NCBI GenBank assembly: GCA_007115705.1
Contig: QXEO01000727.1
Location: forward strand, 445,497-509,496
Origin: Dactylis glomerata
Lineage: Eukaryota > Streptophyta > Magnoliopsida > Poales > Poaceae
Length of the DNA stretch: 64,000 bases
Reading direction: 5' to 3'
The notes under the pieces are model-generated. The model saw only the letters and a list, made by a program, of their open reading frames with translations. It ran no database searches and was not told the origin of the DNA. Shown one piece after another: positions 13,105 to 23,432 of this stretch; the first letter of the stretch is position 1, and the number at the start of each line of letters is the position of its first letter. Both the position numbers and the translations under genes were made by a program.

Positions 13105-14656
13105 AGCTATAGGTAGCACAACTACCCGTAGCGCACCTGTGTACATGCGCTGCGGGTATGTGACTTACCTGCAGCGCACCATGTATTTAGTGCGCTACGG
13201 GTATTTGTAGACCGGGAGGGGGTGCCCTCCCCCAACTTACCCGTAGCGCACGGGCCTGACATGCGCTACGGGTAGTGATAATACCCATAGCGCATACAGG
13301 CCCGTGCGCTACGGGTAAGTTGGGCGGGAAAATAATTCAAATTTTGGGACTTACCCGCGGCGCACGAGGCAGGTGCGCTACGGGTATTATAACCCATGCG
13401 CTACGGGTAAAAGCACTTGAAACTTTTCCTGCACACCACACCACCCCCCGGATCGCCTTTCTAGTCTTCTGTAAAATGTTAGAAAATGATAAAGATTTGA
13501 ATAAAATTCAAAAAATGAGATTTAGTTATGTTATGTGATCTAGTAAGTAGGAAAAATAATAAACATGAATTTTGATGTTTTTTGCAAAAAAACTTTATGT
13601 CTCGGTGAAACGGGCATAACTTTTGCATACGAAGTTGGATTAAAAAGTTCTTTACATGAAAAAGTATCAGAACAAAAAGTTACATCCGAATTTAACCACC
13701 TATGGTTGTTTCGACAAATTTTAGAATCTCAAAATTCCAAAGGGAAGATGCAGTTTTTTGATGTTCTAGTTTTTGGTGTGAAAAAAATTATGAAATTCGA
13801 GGTGCGCTACGGGTAAGTACGAATCCCCTCACACATCCGATGGCTTGCAACGTTTCCAAACAAACAAACATCCGTGGCATCTCCAACGGAGGCTTCTGAT
13901 TGGCCGGGAGGGGGTCACGCGGATCCAACCTCTCTTTGTCCTTATCTCACCTCCCCTCTCTCTCTTCTTCCTCCATATCTCACGCACCTCATATCTCTTC
14001 TCTCTCTCACTCACAAACACACACACATGAGCATGAGAATCTCCTCCCCGGTGACTCTACGGCGAGCACTCCGGCCAAGTTTCTCTCCGGCGAGCTTCTA
14101 TCCGGCGAGCTCCTCTCCGACGACCTCCTCCCCGATGACCTTCTCTTCGGGGAGCTCCTCTCCGGCGACCTCCTCCCCGACGACCTTCTCTCCGGCGAGC
14201 TCCTCCACGGCCAAGCTCCTCCCCAACCACCTCCTCCCAAACGACCTCCTCTCCGGCGACCTCCTTTCCGGCGACCTCCTCTCCGGCGACCTTCTCCCCA
14301 TTCTCCTCTGCGACGAGCTCCTCTCCGACGGAAGGACAACCACGACAGCTCCTCTCCGGCGACGGCGGCCTTTTTTTTGAATTTCAAAAAAAATACCCGT
14401 AGCGCATCAGCCCTAGTGCGCCATGAGTATGTAAGAATATTCGATTTTTTTTTAAATTTCAAGAAAAACACCCGTAACGCACGGACCACGTTACCCGCAG
14501 CGCATGGGCTGGTGCGCTACGGGTAAGTAAATTACCCGTAGCGCACCAGCCATGCGCTACGGGTAATTACTTACCAGTGGCGTGGTACCCGCAGCACACA
14601 GGCCATGCGCTACGGGTAACCATATTAGGTGCGCTACGGGTAAGCTTTTTTCTAGT
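13105..14656. mobile_element. Non-autonomous CACTA-like transposon
   Basis: Both ends are rich in inverted and direct copies of ACCCGTAGCGCAC / GTGCGCTACGGGT (13125-13420 and 14395-14645). The right border read on the minus strand is TACTAGAAAAAAGCTTACCC, one base from the usual CACTAGAAAAAAG terminus. A matching left terminus is not recognisable (about 13105), and the 3-bp duplication was not established. The interior has no transposase. It holds AT-rich sequence (13420-13810) and a GC-rich repetitive block (14057-14330). The superfamily assignment rests on the subterminal repeats and the right terminus. Confidence 0.6.
14057..14330 (+). repeat. Degenerate 15-bp tandem repeat inside the CACTA-like element
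   Basis: The unit is close to CTCCTCTCCGGCGAC, with variants such as CTTCTCTCCGGCGAG and CTCCTCCCCGACGAC. Because the period is a multiple of three, long frames stay open on both strands (a Leu-Leu-Ser-Gly-Glu/Asp type pentapeptide on the plus strand). The openness therefore follows from the repeat and is not evidence of a gene. Confidence 0.75.
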
Positions 14657-14661
14657 ACTCT

Positions 14662-14935
14662 AACACTCTCCATATTAGGGACTGATCATTATACTCTAAC
14701 ACTCTCCCTCACGTCTAAGGACTAAAATAGCTTAGACGTGAGGGGGAGTGTTAGAGTATAATGACCGGTCCTCCCTCTCAAGCATTAAAATATTGCGGCC
14801 TGCCCCCGTTTCCGTTGCGCACATCCAAGAACTAAAATAGCCTAGACGTGAGGGAGAGTGTTAGAATATAATGATCAGTCCCCCTTCTTAGTCCGGACTT
14901 TTGGAATAGTTGGCTAGAGCATCAATCCTTTAACT
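14662..14935. repeat. Cluster of palindromic repeat copies with a near-perfect hairpin
   Basis: 14688-14719 and 14731-14762 form 32-bp arms with one mismatch around an 11-nt loop (GACTAAAATAG). Flanking bases extend the pairing to about 40 bp with two more mismatches. A further half copy lies at about 14846-14905, and related half copies are at about 12805 and 12985. The left arm begins immediately inside the right flank of the CACTA-like element. The family was not recognised; a MITE-like or LTR-terminal origin is possible. Confidence 0.65.
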
Positions 14936-15057
14936 CATACATAAAATATATATTATCTATAAGGAAACACATAGCTTTGCCACACAAATGGAAAAATACA
15001 TAGCATAAAATACTATTTCAGAAGATAAGTATTGAAGATAAATTACGAAACATCGTC

Positions 15058-15500
15058 CTTAGAGCATCTTCACTGGCACTCCCCCAAATAAGCGCCAGCA
15101 GGTGCGTATTAGTCGTCTGTGGACGCTTCCTTGCTATTGGGAGCGGCACTTCCAATACCGCCGGTCCCAATAGAATGATTTTGAATGAAATTTGATAAAA
15201 CCATCGATTTCATTGAAATTTTACATAGTCCAAACGAAATTCGATATAAATCTAAACTAAACCCTAAACTAAACTAGTAACCGGCGTCACCATTGTCGCT
15301 ACCTTCCTCCTGCTGGTCTTCATCTCCGTCGACCAGGTCAATGAAGTTGCCGATGGCTAGGGCCGACCACCAGGTGGCGGTGTCGTAATCCACTCGCCTC
15401 CAACAAGCGCTGGTGTGACGCATCCTCTGTGTCGTCGGGGTGGCGCACGAACGTCGCCTGAAGCTCTAGCTCCTTCTCCCACCATAGCTTGACTATAACA
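15058..15500 (-). pseudogene. 3' fragment of a transposon-associated gene, probably PIF/Harbinger related
   Basis: On the minus strand a short coding-like stretch (about 15500-15270) reads as a charged segment with LWWEKELELQATFVRHP and then loses frame. It is followed by an AT-rich tail and a block ending GCCAGTGAAGATGCTCTAA. Read on the plus strand that end is TTAGAGCATCTTCACTGGC, which resembles grass TTA-flanked GAGCATCT terminal repeats of PIF/Harbinger elements. No intact domain remains. The identification is by resemblance only. Confidence 0.4.
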
Positions 15501-16249
15501 TTAAATGATTGAATGTGTGGGATGAAAATAATTGGTTAGGAGGAAGAAGAGCTAGCCAAGAGCTCTCACACGGGCTGCATGTGGGCTCTTTCTTCTCGTG
15601 TATTGTGCTGCAGCCGTTGTAAGTTTACTGTCCGCTTTATTCTTTCTTTTCACTTATCACTCCTCCACGCAATATTTTTACTGACGTGGAACACATTATA
15701 ATTAACTGACTAAGACCTATTATATATACTCGCTCTAAAAGCCGTTGTGTTAAGTTATTTTCTTCTTTGTCTGACCTAGTATGAGGATGAGGCCATAAGT
15801 AACTTGTTGTGCTTTTTCGTCTAAATTATTGGTCTGGCGGACTCTTGGTCATGGATTTTTCGTTGCATTTGTTCAAGTAATCACGGATGGTGACACGCCA
15901 CACTACTTGTAATGTGTCAACGTGTGAGTGACTGCGACATAGGATTGCAAGCTAAAAAGTTGACATGCCCACATGTCATTGCCGCATGTGGAACCATGAG
16001 ACAAACGGAATTAAAGGCTATGGGGAGGTGGATCTATGATCAGTGATGACATGAAGAGGGATATGTAGTCATCCACATGAAAGAACAATGATGAGTGAGC
16101 GATAATAGAGATCAGAAACACCAGAATTATGTGGCACAATAGAAATGGTAAAGAACACAAGAACAAAAGTCAAGAGGATCTCTGCCTTAGTAGTACGATG
16201 CACCGAGTTGAAACATGCACTAGTAATATAAACTTTGTATTAATTTCTA
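15501..16249. other. Intergenic, no gene recognised
   Basis: AT-rich sequence without long frames or a recognisable repeat, leading to the Stowaway element at 16250. Confidence 0.5.
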
Positions 16250-16343
16250 CTCCCTCCGATCGGAAATAAGTGTTGGTGACTTAGTACAAATTTTATACCA
16301 GGTTAGTATAAAATCACCGACACTTATTTTCGATCGGAGGGAG
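16250..16343. mobile_element. Stowaway MITE (Tc1/Mariner type), complete
   Basis: The termini are CTCCCTCCGATCGGAAATAA at 16250 and its near-perfect complement ending at 16343, flanked by TA on both sides (16248-16249 and 16344-16345). At 94 bp it folds over most of its length, as expected for this family. It lies about 300 bp upstream of the coiled-coil gene start. Confidence 0.9.
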
Positions 16344-16640
16344 TACTAAATTTTCTAACACTTTTTTCCATCGAAATGAGTAGTAATATACTCATAATTA
16401 ATTAAAATAATAAGTACTTTGCAGTAGATAGATCTCTTCAATAGAAAAAAACATGACATTTGGACTTAAACATTGGCTAGCAATTTGAGCATCGAAGAGC
16501 TCTTTTACAAAACCCGTCCCGACAAGGAGAAACCGAACCACACGCAGGGGTATTATCGTCATTAACATCTACTCACTCTATCGCACACTCTTCTCCCACT
16601 CCCAGCTACTCTCTCGACCTCTCCACTCCCCGGTACCTGA

Positions 16641-19600
16641 ATGGCGGCCGACGAGGCCGCCGCGCCGCCGCCCAAGCCCTCTCCCTCCCCGCCGCCGCCG
16701 CCCAAGCCCTCTCCCTCCCCGCCGCCGCCGCAGGAGCCCCCCGGCGCCTCCCTGGCAGCCTACCTGGGCCTGGCATTCGCGCTCTTCCTCGCCTCCCTCC
16801 CCGGCGGCCCCGCCTCCGGCGCGCGCCACGTGGCGTCGCTGCAGTCGCGCGGCCGCGTGCTGGCGGCGCGCCTCCTGGCCGCCGAGGACCAGCTGCGTCA
16901 GCTCCGCGCGCGCCGGCGCGAGGACGCCCGCGCCAACGCCCGCGCCGCCGAGATCTCCGCCGCCCACCGCGCCTCCTGGTCCGCCGAGGCCGCCTCCCTC
17001 CGCGCGCGCCTCGCCGACGCCGAGCAGCAGGCGGCCGCGCAGCGCGCCCGCGCCGACCGCCTCGAGCGCGACGCCCAGGAGCGCGACGGGCTCCTCTCCG
17101 CGCTCCTCGACGCCACCCGCGGCGGCGACGTCCGCTCCCACTTCCGCGGCGGCGGCGGCGGCGAGCAGGAGGAGGTGGAGGACGCCGACGCGCGGCGGCA
17201 TTCGTTGGATCCGGGAGAGGCTTACGGCGACACGGACGCGGAAGCTCTCGCTGCGGCCGCGGCGCTCTACGCGCAGCAGCGGCAGCAGCAGGAGGGCTTC
17301 GGCGGCGACGACTTCTACACGTCGGCGGCTGCGTCGGCGTCCGGAATGCCGCCTTGGATGGACTCGCGATCGAAAGGATGGCAGGTAAAGCCGACCAAAA
17401 GCTCCTCCCTTCCCCCCCCCCCCCCCACTGAACTCTCGTCTGTTCTGTTGACTGTTGCTGCCTTCGCGTGATTAAAACTGTGGATTGCTACTTCGCTTTG
17501 CTTAGTATAAACTCTGAAGAACAAAACTTTGTTAGTGGATTGCTTTATTGTTCAATGCCTGCCAATGGATACTCATTTGGGCAAAATGAATGCAACCAAG
17601 TTTTTTTTTTGCCAAAAACAAGTCCTATTACTGAATTCAGGGGCTGTATCCTGAATTTTCAAAAGCACCCAAATTTTGTTCATGTTGTAGCCAAAAAACC
17701 AGGTTTTTGCCCAAAAACAAGTCCTATTCTTCATGTTGTAGCCATTTATAATACCCCATGAGTTTTGTTTTGTTGAGGTTAGCTGAATGGACTATCCTGT
17801 CGTAGCTAGCTCTGCATACACATTTTCCAGGAGTGATATCCCCTGAAGACCTGAACCCCCATGCACATTATGCCATTCCTGTCGTATTCAGAGTAAAACA
17901 GAACGGACAAATTACCAACTTGACAGTCTCCTGGGTATGTTAGGATCCTGGCACTTTTTTTGTGGGGTACTCTTGCATCTGCATATGCAGCAAAGCTACC
18001 TGAAAGTATCTCATCTGGCCAATGTCTAGACCTATCCTATGAATGATCACCAGGCGTCTTGTTGTTGCTCATGGTAACCGTGCCCTGGGAGATTTGTGCA
18101 GCACTGAAATCATCATTGTCTGCTGGGCCACTAGAAACGGTAGAGGACACAAGAACACAAATGCAACCATGTTTTTGGCAAAAAAAAAAGTCCTATTACT
18201 GAATTTAGGGGCTGTATCCTGAATTTTCAGTAGCAGCCAAAGTTTTGTTCATGTTGTAGCCAAAAAACCAAGTTTTTGCCAAAAAAAACCTATTCTTCAT
18301 GTTGTAGCCATTTATAATAGGACTTGTTTTGTTGAGGTTAGCTAAATGCACTATCCTGTTGTAGCTAGCTCTGCATACACATTTTCCAGGAGTGATACCC
18401 CCTGAAGACCTGAACCCCCATGCACATTATGCCATGCCTTTCGTATTCAGAGTAAAATAGAACATACAAATTACCACCTTGACAGTCTCTTGGATCTGTT
18501 AGGATCCTGGCACTTTTTTGTGGGGTACTCTTGCATCTGCATATGCAGCAAAGCTACCTGAAAGTATCTCATCTGGCCGGTGTCTAGACCTATTCTATGA
18601 ATGATCACCAGGCGTCCCCAGGGCACTCATGGTAACAGTGCCCTGGGAGATGTGTGCTACACTGAAATCATCATTGGCTGCTGGGCTTAGTCACTGAGTT
18701 ACTGTGTGCTAAACGTTCATACTGTAGCTGATTTTCCCTTTACGGATAATTTTCCCTCCGATTCTGGTTGAGTACCCATGGGTATGTGTGTGCGACAGTA
18801 CCACTGTCTTCTTTGCTCTTTCCTTTGATTTGTAGTGTCTAGAATGTTGCTTGACATGACCCTGATTGCGAAGTGTTGACATGTATGCTTCATTGCATTA
18901 AAGAAAGGAAGAAATGACAGTAAATCGTTTTGAATTGAAATAGACAATACTTTTGTCAATCATTTGGTTGCTCTTCCATACTGACAGAAAGAAAGGAATA
19001 AATGACAGAAAATTTCAGCTCGACAGAAACCACACTTGAAAATTACATTGCACATGACATACTTAATACTCCAGAATCACCCTAAATATTATTAATCAAA
19101 CCATAATTAAACAATAAGGAGGACAAGCTCTTCTTCAGCAGAAACAGTAGGCAGCAACACCGTCCAAGCCGATGCAGTTACATGTTCGCTGAGTTTCTTG
19201 GGCCGGCACAAATGGAGGCTGCCACTGGCGGTTGTCTGGGATGTCAACGGCCGCACCAGCCACCTGGAAGCCGTCGAGCCTTGGCAGAGTGTCTTGGGCC
19301 GGCACAAATGGAGGCTGCCACGGGTCGTATGAGTTCGCTGGGATGTCGACAGCCGCACCAGCTTGCTGGAGCGCCTGCAGCCGCCCGGCGAGGTCATCAT
19401 AGCACGCGCGGAGCACAGCCTTCTCGCCATTCACCCTGTCGAGCTCAGCCATGCAGGCATTGATCTGGGCCTTGAAGCGAGCGTTCTCTGCCTGGAGGCG
19501 GCTGGCCTCAGCGATGAACTCCTGGACCTGCTGCTGCTTGCGCGCTCGGGACCGCCTCGCCGACTCCCTGTTTGAGTCCATCCTCTTAAGCTTGCGCTCT

Positions 19601-22372
19601 TGATCAATATTGCTGTCCGGCAGTAGCGGAGACAGATTAAAAAATTAGGTGTGGCGGAATAAACAGAGACTATGCAAAGTTGACTAATCTATACATAATT
19701 AACACCTACATACTATAAAGAATACACAATTTTAGGTGTCGCAGGAGCCAAACCTTGCCAGATTGCTGGCTCCGCCACTGCTGTCCGGGTTGGAGCTCCG
19801 GCTCGAAGGCGACGACATGATGGGATTCTTTGGTCAAGAAACCGGAAAAGATGTCTGTTTTTGGTGGTGAGGAGACGATCCAAAGAAGACGAGAAAGTAG
19901 CGAGAAGGAAACAATCCAAAGAAGAAGAGAAAGTAGCGAGATCTAATTAACTAGAGGTTAGATGGATGAGATGGGCGAAGAGTTCAGGAGAAATAGTAGA
20001 ACCAGTATAGAAAGGCTACAGAGAACGAGTGGGAGCGGCAGCGCACGCGCAACCTCATCGGAGGACGGCAGCTGTCAGAGGAATGGTAGGGTAAAACATG
20101 GGGGGGGGGGGGGAGCGGAGGTTTAACAGACCTGCTTCAAGGAGGAACAAGGATGAGCGACTAGGGGTTTCGAAGGAGGAGCGACTAGGGGTTTCGAAGG
20201 AGGAGATGGAACGATCGCTGCGAGGGGCCAAATATATAGGAGGCTCCGTGAATACTAGGATTGGATAATGTGAGCTGGATGTTACGAGGACAGTCTGGCA
20301 TTGCATTGATGGAGTATCTCCGGCATTAAACTAGAGCGCGTAGTCTCCTCCTAGTATCAGAATAATCTCCTTCCTATCCGAGGGATTCCATTATGAATTT
20401 AATTACAGCGTAATCTCCTCCCTTGGAGACCAATTGTCGGACCTTGCTTCAGTTAATTCCGTCAACGATTCTAGTAATTGATTTTCCCATAATAGCATTG
20501 ATTTGCCCCATAACTGCTCCAGTTAATTCCCCTGTCGAAACATCACCTGAAAATTAGCGAGAAAACACCGCCGTCTCCATAGCTGATTATTCTAGCAGAA
20601 TATCTGAATATAGTCAATCGCCTCATTTGGCAAAACGAGTTGCCAGTTGATGTTTCAATTTAGGCCTCTGATTTTTCAATTTGGCTGGCTGGTTTACCTA
20701 CTTCTACAAACTCAGCTAAAGTAGGAAAATAATAACCTGGTCTGTGTATGAAATTTTCCTTGCTTGCATGTTTCTGTTTCTATGGAGCAAGGACTTTCTT
20801 TGCTTGCATGTTTCTGTTTCTAGGAGCAAGGTGCTTCCAAGCTCTGGCATGGATGCATACGAGACCTAATCATTTTAATCTGTACTGCAACATGCCAACA
20901 TGCTCTGAATGGTGTGCGTTTTTGTATTTGCATAAGCTATTGTCGTTGTTAGTGTGCAGCCTTCATCTTAATATCAGTCTCTATCTTGCTCAGATTGAAA
21001 AAAAATCATCTATTTGTAGTTTGAAAACAAGTCATACATAAAGCGGAAGACACATTTTATTTATGTTCATATAGTTATGTTTGTCAGCTTATGTCATTAC
21101 CTTAACAAAACCATTGCAAAAACTGCAAAAAGTATCATGCTTTCTTTTAAAACCATGGCTCAGTTAGACTGATGGAGCATTTATTTAGATTGGGAATGTT
21201 CTGTCCATTTGTATACTATCACTTATTCTAACTTGCATCTTGTAGGACATGAAGTACGAATCGGTTGAGTCAATGTACAACACAAAGCATGCTGTACCAC
21301 GGTAACTTTCTAACTGAAGCACATGGTTCTGCAGAGTAGAAACTGAATAAATGTTACCCAGCAAAGTACCTTCTCTAAACCACCTTTTTCTACACAGGAG
21401 AGAATCACCTTGGAAGGTGGACGTCGAGTCCTCAGGAGTTCCTGGAAAGCTTCGTCTACTTGAGCAGGAGTTAATTAATCTGGAGAAGGTTGGAAATGGA
21501 GATCTATCCAAGATCCCACTGGTCATGAGGAAGCAAGTAAAAAGATACCAAACTCTTGCTGGAAAGATTGATGATCTTTGCAAAAGAATGGTAAGTCTTT
21601 TCATCCGACTTATAGCTCCGGCTTTGCGCATTTAGATATGTAAATATAACCATCTGATGTAAATATACCATCTAATGTAAATATACAATCTGACATACAT
21701 CGTGATTAACATTTATGTGACCAAACTAGTGCTGCATTAGTAGACATACGTGGTGTGATCCATGGGTTACAGTAGTTCGCATCTTGTTCATAGTAGTAGG
21801 AGCAATAGTTTCCTTGAGTCGGGTAAATGATTCTTCACTGAAGTACCTCTTTTCCTGCTCTGTTTTCCGACTCTTGAGGATGTCGCTGTCTCTGTTCTGA
21901 CTCTTAAGGCTGTCGCTGTTTCTGCTTAGGATTTCCATTATAGATAGTTCTGTAGCCTTAAGCCCTTGACCCACTGCAGCAAGAAAGTAACTAACCTATA
22001 TATGCATTTGGGCAGCAATTAAGCGACCCCTGTGATTCGACACTCAACCCGGAGTTCAGAACACAGCGGCAAACAGAGTACTTGCTGGAAGCATTCCACC
22101 TCCAGCACCGAGCAACCGAAACAAGGCAGAAGCTCAGCGCCCTGCAAGCAGAGACCGCAAAGAGCAGTTTCGGCGATGAGATGACAGCTGAAGCCAAGAT
22201 AAGCACGAGAAGAGCGCTGAGCTCAGTCAGGAACAATTTCAAGGAGATCCAGCGGAGCCTGGAGATCTGGCTCGCGAGGATCCTGGGAGACCTCGAGGGC
22301 ATGCTGGCGAGGGACGGGGCGTCCCGCATCAGAGAGTACATCCTGTCTCCCTACGCGTCTGCTGTTCGATGA
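16641..22372 (+). CDS. Conserved plant coiled-coil protein of unknown function, four exons, 449 aa
   Basis: Exons are 16641-17384, 21246-21301, 21398-21590 and 22016-22372. All introns are GT-AG and the phases join without breaks. The start is the first ATG after a pyrimidine-rich leader. Residues 1-35 are Pro/Ser/Ala-rich with a 10-residue unit (KPSPSPPPPP) repeated at the DNA level. Residues 38-54 form one hydrophobic segment (a possible membrane anchor). Residues 62-158 are an Ala/Arg/Glu-rich coiled coil. A disordered acidic part with a Gln-rich tract follows. Exons 2-4 encode the conserved part (PPWMDSRSKGWQ, DMKYESVESMYNTKH, RESPWKVD, and a helical C-terminus with NNFKEIQRSLEIWLARILGD). 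I know this layout as a conserved single-domain plant protein but can assign no function. Intron 1 (3.9 kb) carries a tandem duplication and an antisense bZIP gene. The gene converges with the BRX-like gene, stop codons about 1.06 kb apart. Confidence 0.88.
17412..17426 (+). repeat. C15 homopolymer at the start of intron 1
   Basis: An uninterrupted run of about 15 C just inside intron 1. The run length is likely to be variable or uncertain in the assembly. Confidence 0.8.
17590..18690 (+). repeat. Tandem duplication within intron 1 (two copies, period about 568 bp)
   Basis: 17590-18132 and 18160-18690 align throughout. Landmarks GGGCTGTATCCTGAATTTTC, TGCACATTATGCCAT and TCATCTGGCC recur in the same order with an offset of 568 bp. 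Scattered substitutions and small indels show that the duplication is not very recent. No coding potential or transposon ends were seen. Confidence 0.85.
19135..19818 (-). CDS. Group S1 bZIP transcription factor gene (OCSBF-1 type), interrupted by a hAT MITE
   Basis: The original start is ATG at 19816-19818 (MSSPSSRSSNPDS, the usual S1 N-terminus). After 13 codons a 160-bp hAT MITE interrupts the frame, adds 15 codons and stops at 19732-19734. Beyond it the same frame resumes and runs to 19135, with an internal ATG at 19579-19581 just before the basic region. That region is intact (N-x7-R type: NRESARRSRARKQQ) and a leucine zipper follows (heptads from FIAEASRLQAENARF to about ALQQ). The C-terminus contains a partial duplication: AGAAVDIP...WQPPFVPAQ occurs twice. 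S1 genes are naturally intronless, so lack of introns does not imply retroposition. The gene lies antisense in intron 1 of the coiled-coil gene and has its own TATA box and uORFs upstream. The factor would bind ACGT-core elements as a dimer. Either the internal ATG gives a 148-residue DNA-binding form, or the gene is dead. Confidence 0.8.
19621..19780. mobile_element. hAT-type MITE, complete, inside the bZIP coding sequence
   Basis: The ends are CAGTAGCGGAGACAG (19621-19635) and CTGGCTCCGCCACTG (19766-19780), imperfect 15-bp terminal inverted repeats. They are flanked by a perfect 8-bp duplication CTGTCCGG at 19613-19620 and 19781-19788. An 8-bp target duplication with CAG-type ends places it in the hAT superfamily. 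Element plus duplication is 168 bp, a multiple of three, but an in-frame TAA is introduced. Confidence 0.92.
19984..20058 (-). promoter_or_regulatory. Sucrose-control uORF (SC-peptide) upstream of the bZIP gene
   Basis: This is a 24-codon uORF in the bZIP leader, 166 bp upstream of the main ATG. Its C-terminus is SFSVAFLYWFYYFS followed by a stop, which matches the conserved core of the sucrose-control peptide found ahead of plant group S1 bZIP genes. In that family the nascent peptide stalls ribosomes when sucrose is high and represses translation of the bZIP. The uORF is intact here, and its presence independently confirms the S1 assignment of the damaged gene. Confidence 0.9.
20055..20099 (-). 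promoter_or_regulatory. Short uORF overlapping the start of the SC-peptide uORF
   Basis: A 14-codon uORF (MFYPTIPLTAAVLR) whose TGA overlaps the next ATG as ATGA (20055-20058). Ribosomes finishing it could reinitiate on the sucrose-control uORF. It lies directly downstream of a run of about 14 C (minus strand). Confidence 0.6.
20165..20212 (-). repeat. Two-copy 24-bp tandem repeat in the bZIP leader
   Basis: The unit contains TTCGAAACCCCTAGTCGCTC and occurs twice in tandem, between the presumed TATA box and the uORFs. Confidence 0.75.
20231..20240 (-). promoter_or_regulatory. TATA box of the bZIP gene
   Basis: The minus strand reads CCTATATATT about 410 bp upstream of the main ATG and about 130 bp upstream of the first uORF. 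The leader length this implies fits the long leaders of S1 bZIP genes. Confidence 0.55.
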
Positions 22373-23432
22373 GCGTTCTGCTGCTATGTAGTGCATTGCC
22401 TCTGACAGTGAGCGCATGACATGGAAACGCCGTCATCAGGTAAATTACCGTGTGCAAGTTTGGAATGTGAGGTCATCGAGATCCTTGTTCTCAGCTGGTA
22501 TTCTGGCAGGCTCTGTTTGAGAATATGAAGAGGAGTGATCTAATGCCATGCCAAAATCTCTGATCAAATTTCGATCTATGCTTCTAGCAAGCAGTCCTTC
22601 TTTTCCTCTTGGTGTCAATTTTTGACGCACCATTCCATCATGTTCTAAGATCACTTCTCTTCACGTTCATCAAGATTACTGTTCTAAGGGTGCATCCAGT
22701 TTGCACATAGACGTTTGATAGGCTCGCGGTGTTTTGTGTATGTCCCTTTCCGTAGTTCATCTCGCTTGGTAGTTGTTGTGCATGTGGGTCTGTGCTTGTA
22801 AGTTCTAATGGATTTAACTACACTATGCCTGTATTGGTAATTGTCGAGCCAACATGATACAGTTTAGTGCAAGTTTATGCACTACACGATAAATTTCAAG
22901 GTTTATGCATAGCCAACATAACCAAAAGTTCGAACAGATGGAAATAGCTAGGTAAACCACATATGCACACTATAACTATTTATACTCCTAGTGCATAAAC
23001 AAATCTGTAAATTCATAAATCAGTACTGCTTACTCTTAAGCTCTGAAATAATTAAGATGTTTTTGCATGCTTAGAAAATGAGGATAAAACACACTTGAGT
23101 CAAGGATGTGACAGGTTCTCTCAACATGAACATGATACACACTCATGCATGTAGTGAGTCACACACATCACCTGGGCATAATAGCACTGCCCTAGCTAGA
23201 TTAACCCTAAACACTTGTTTCACCTCACCCCCACTCCCTCCACTACTATCTCTTTCCCAGCTCCAAACCCCAAACACAAATGAACTCCTCCATATATACT
23301 TTGTAGTAATACTTTACCCTTCCCCCACTAGTATCAGATACTAATACTTTCCCCCTCCTCCTTGCACAAATCTTGAAGCTTTTCTCGAAGTGAAATCTCA
23401 GCTCATGTTTACCACTGCGACAGATTCAGATT
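22373..23432. other. 3' untranslated/intergenic segment between convergent genes
   Basis: It contains the presumed 3' UTRs of the coiled-coil gene (from the left) and the BRX-like gene (from the right). There are no recognisable genes or repeats. 23100-23340 is rich in CACTCC and CCCTCC runs. Confidence 0.55.

Noticed and set aside
13900..14526. Overlapping long frames on both strands rich in Leu/Ser/Gly/Asp or Arg/Glu
   Set aside because: They are a by-product of a 15-bp tandem repeat; openness on both strands argues against a gene.
14688..14762. Hairpin as a microRNA precursor
   Set aside because: It is too perfect and too short in its loop region, occurs in several half copies, and matches no miRNA family I know. 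It looks repeat-derived.
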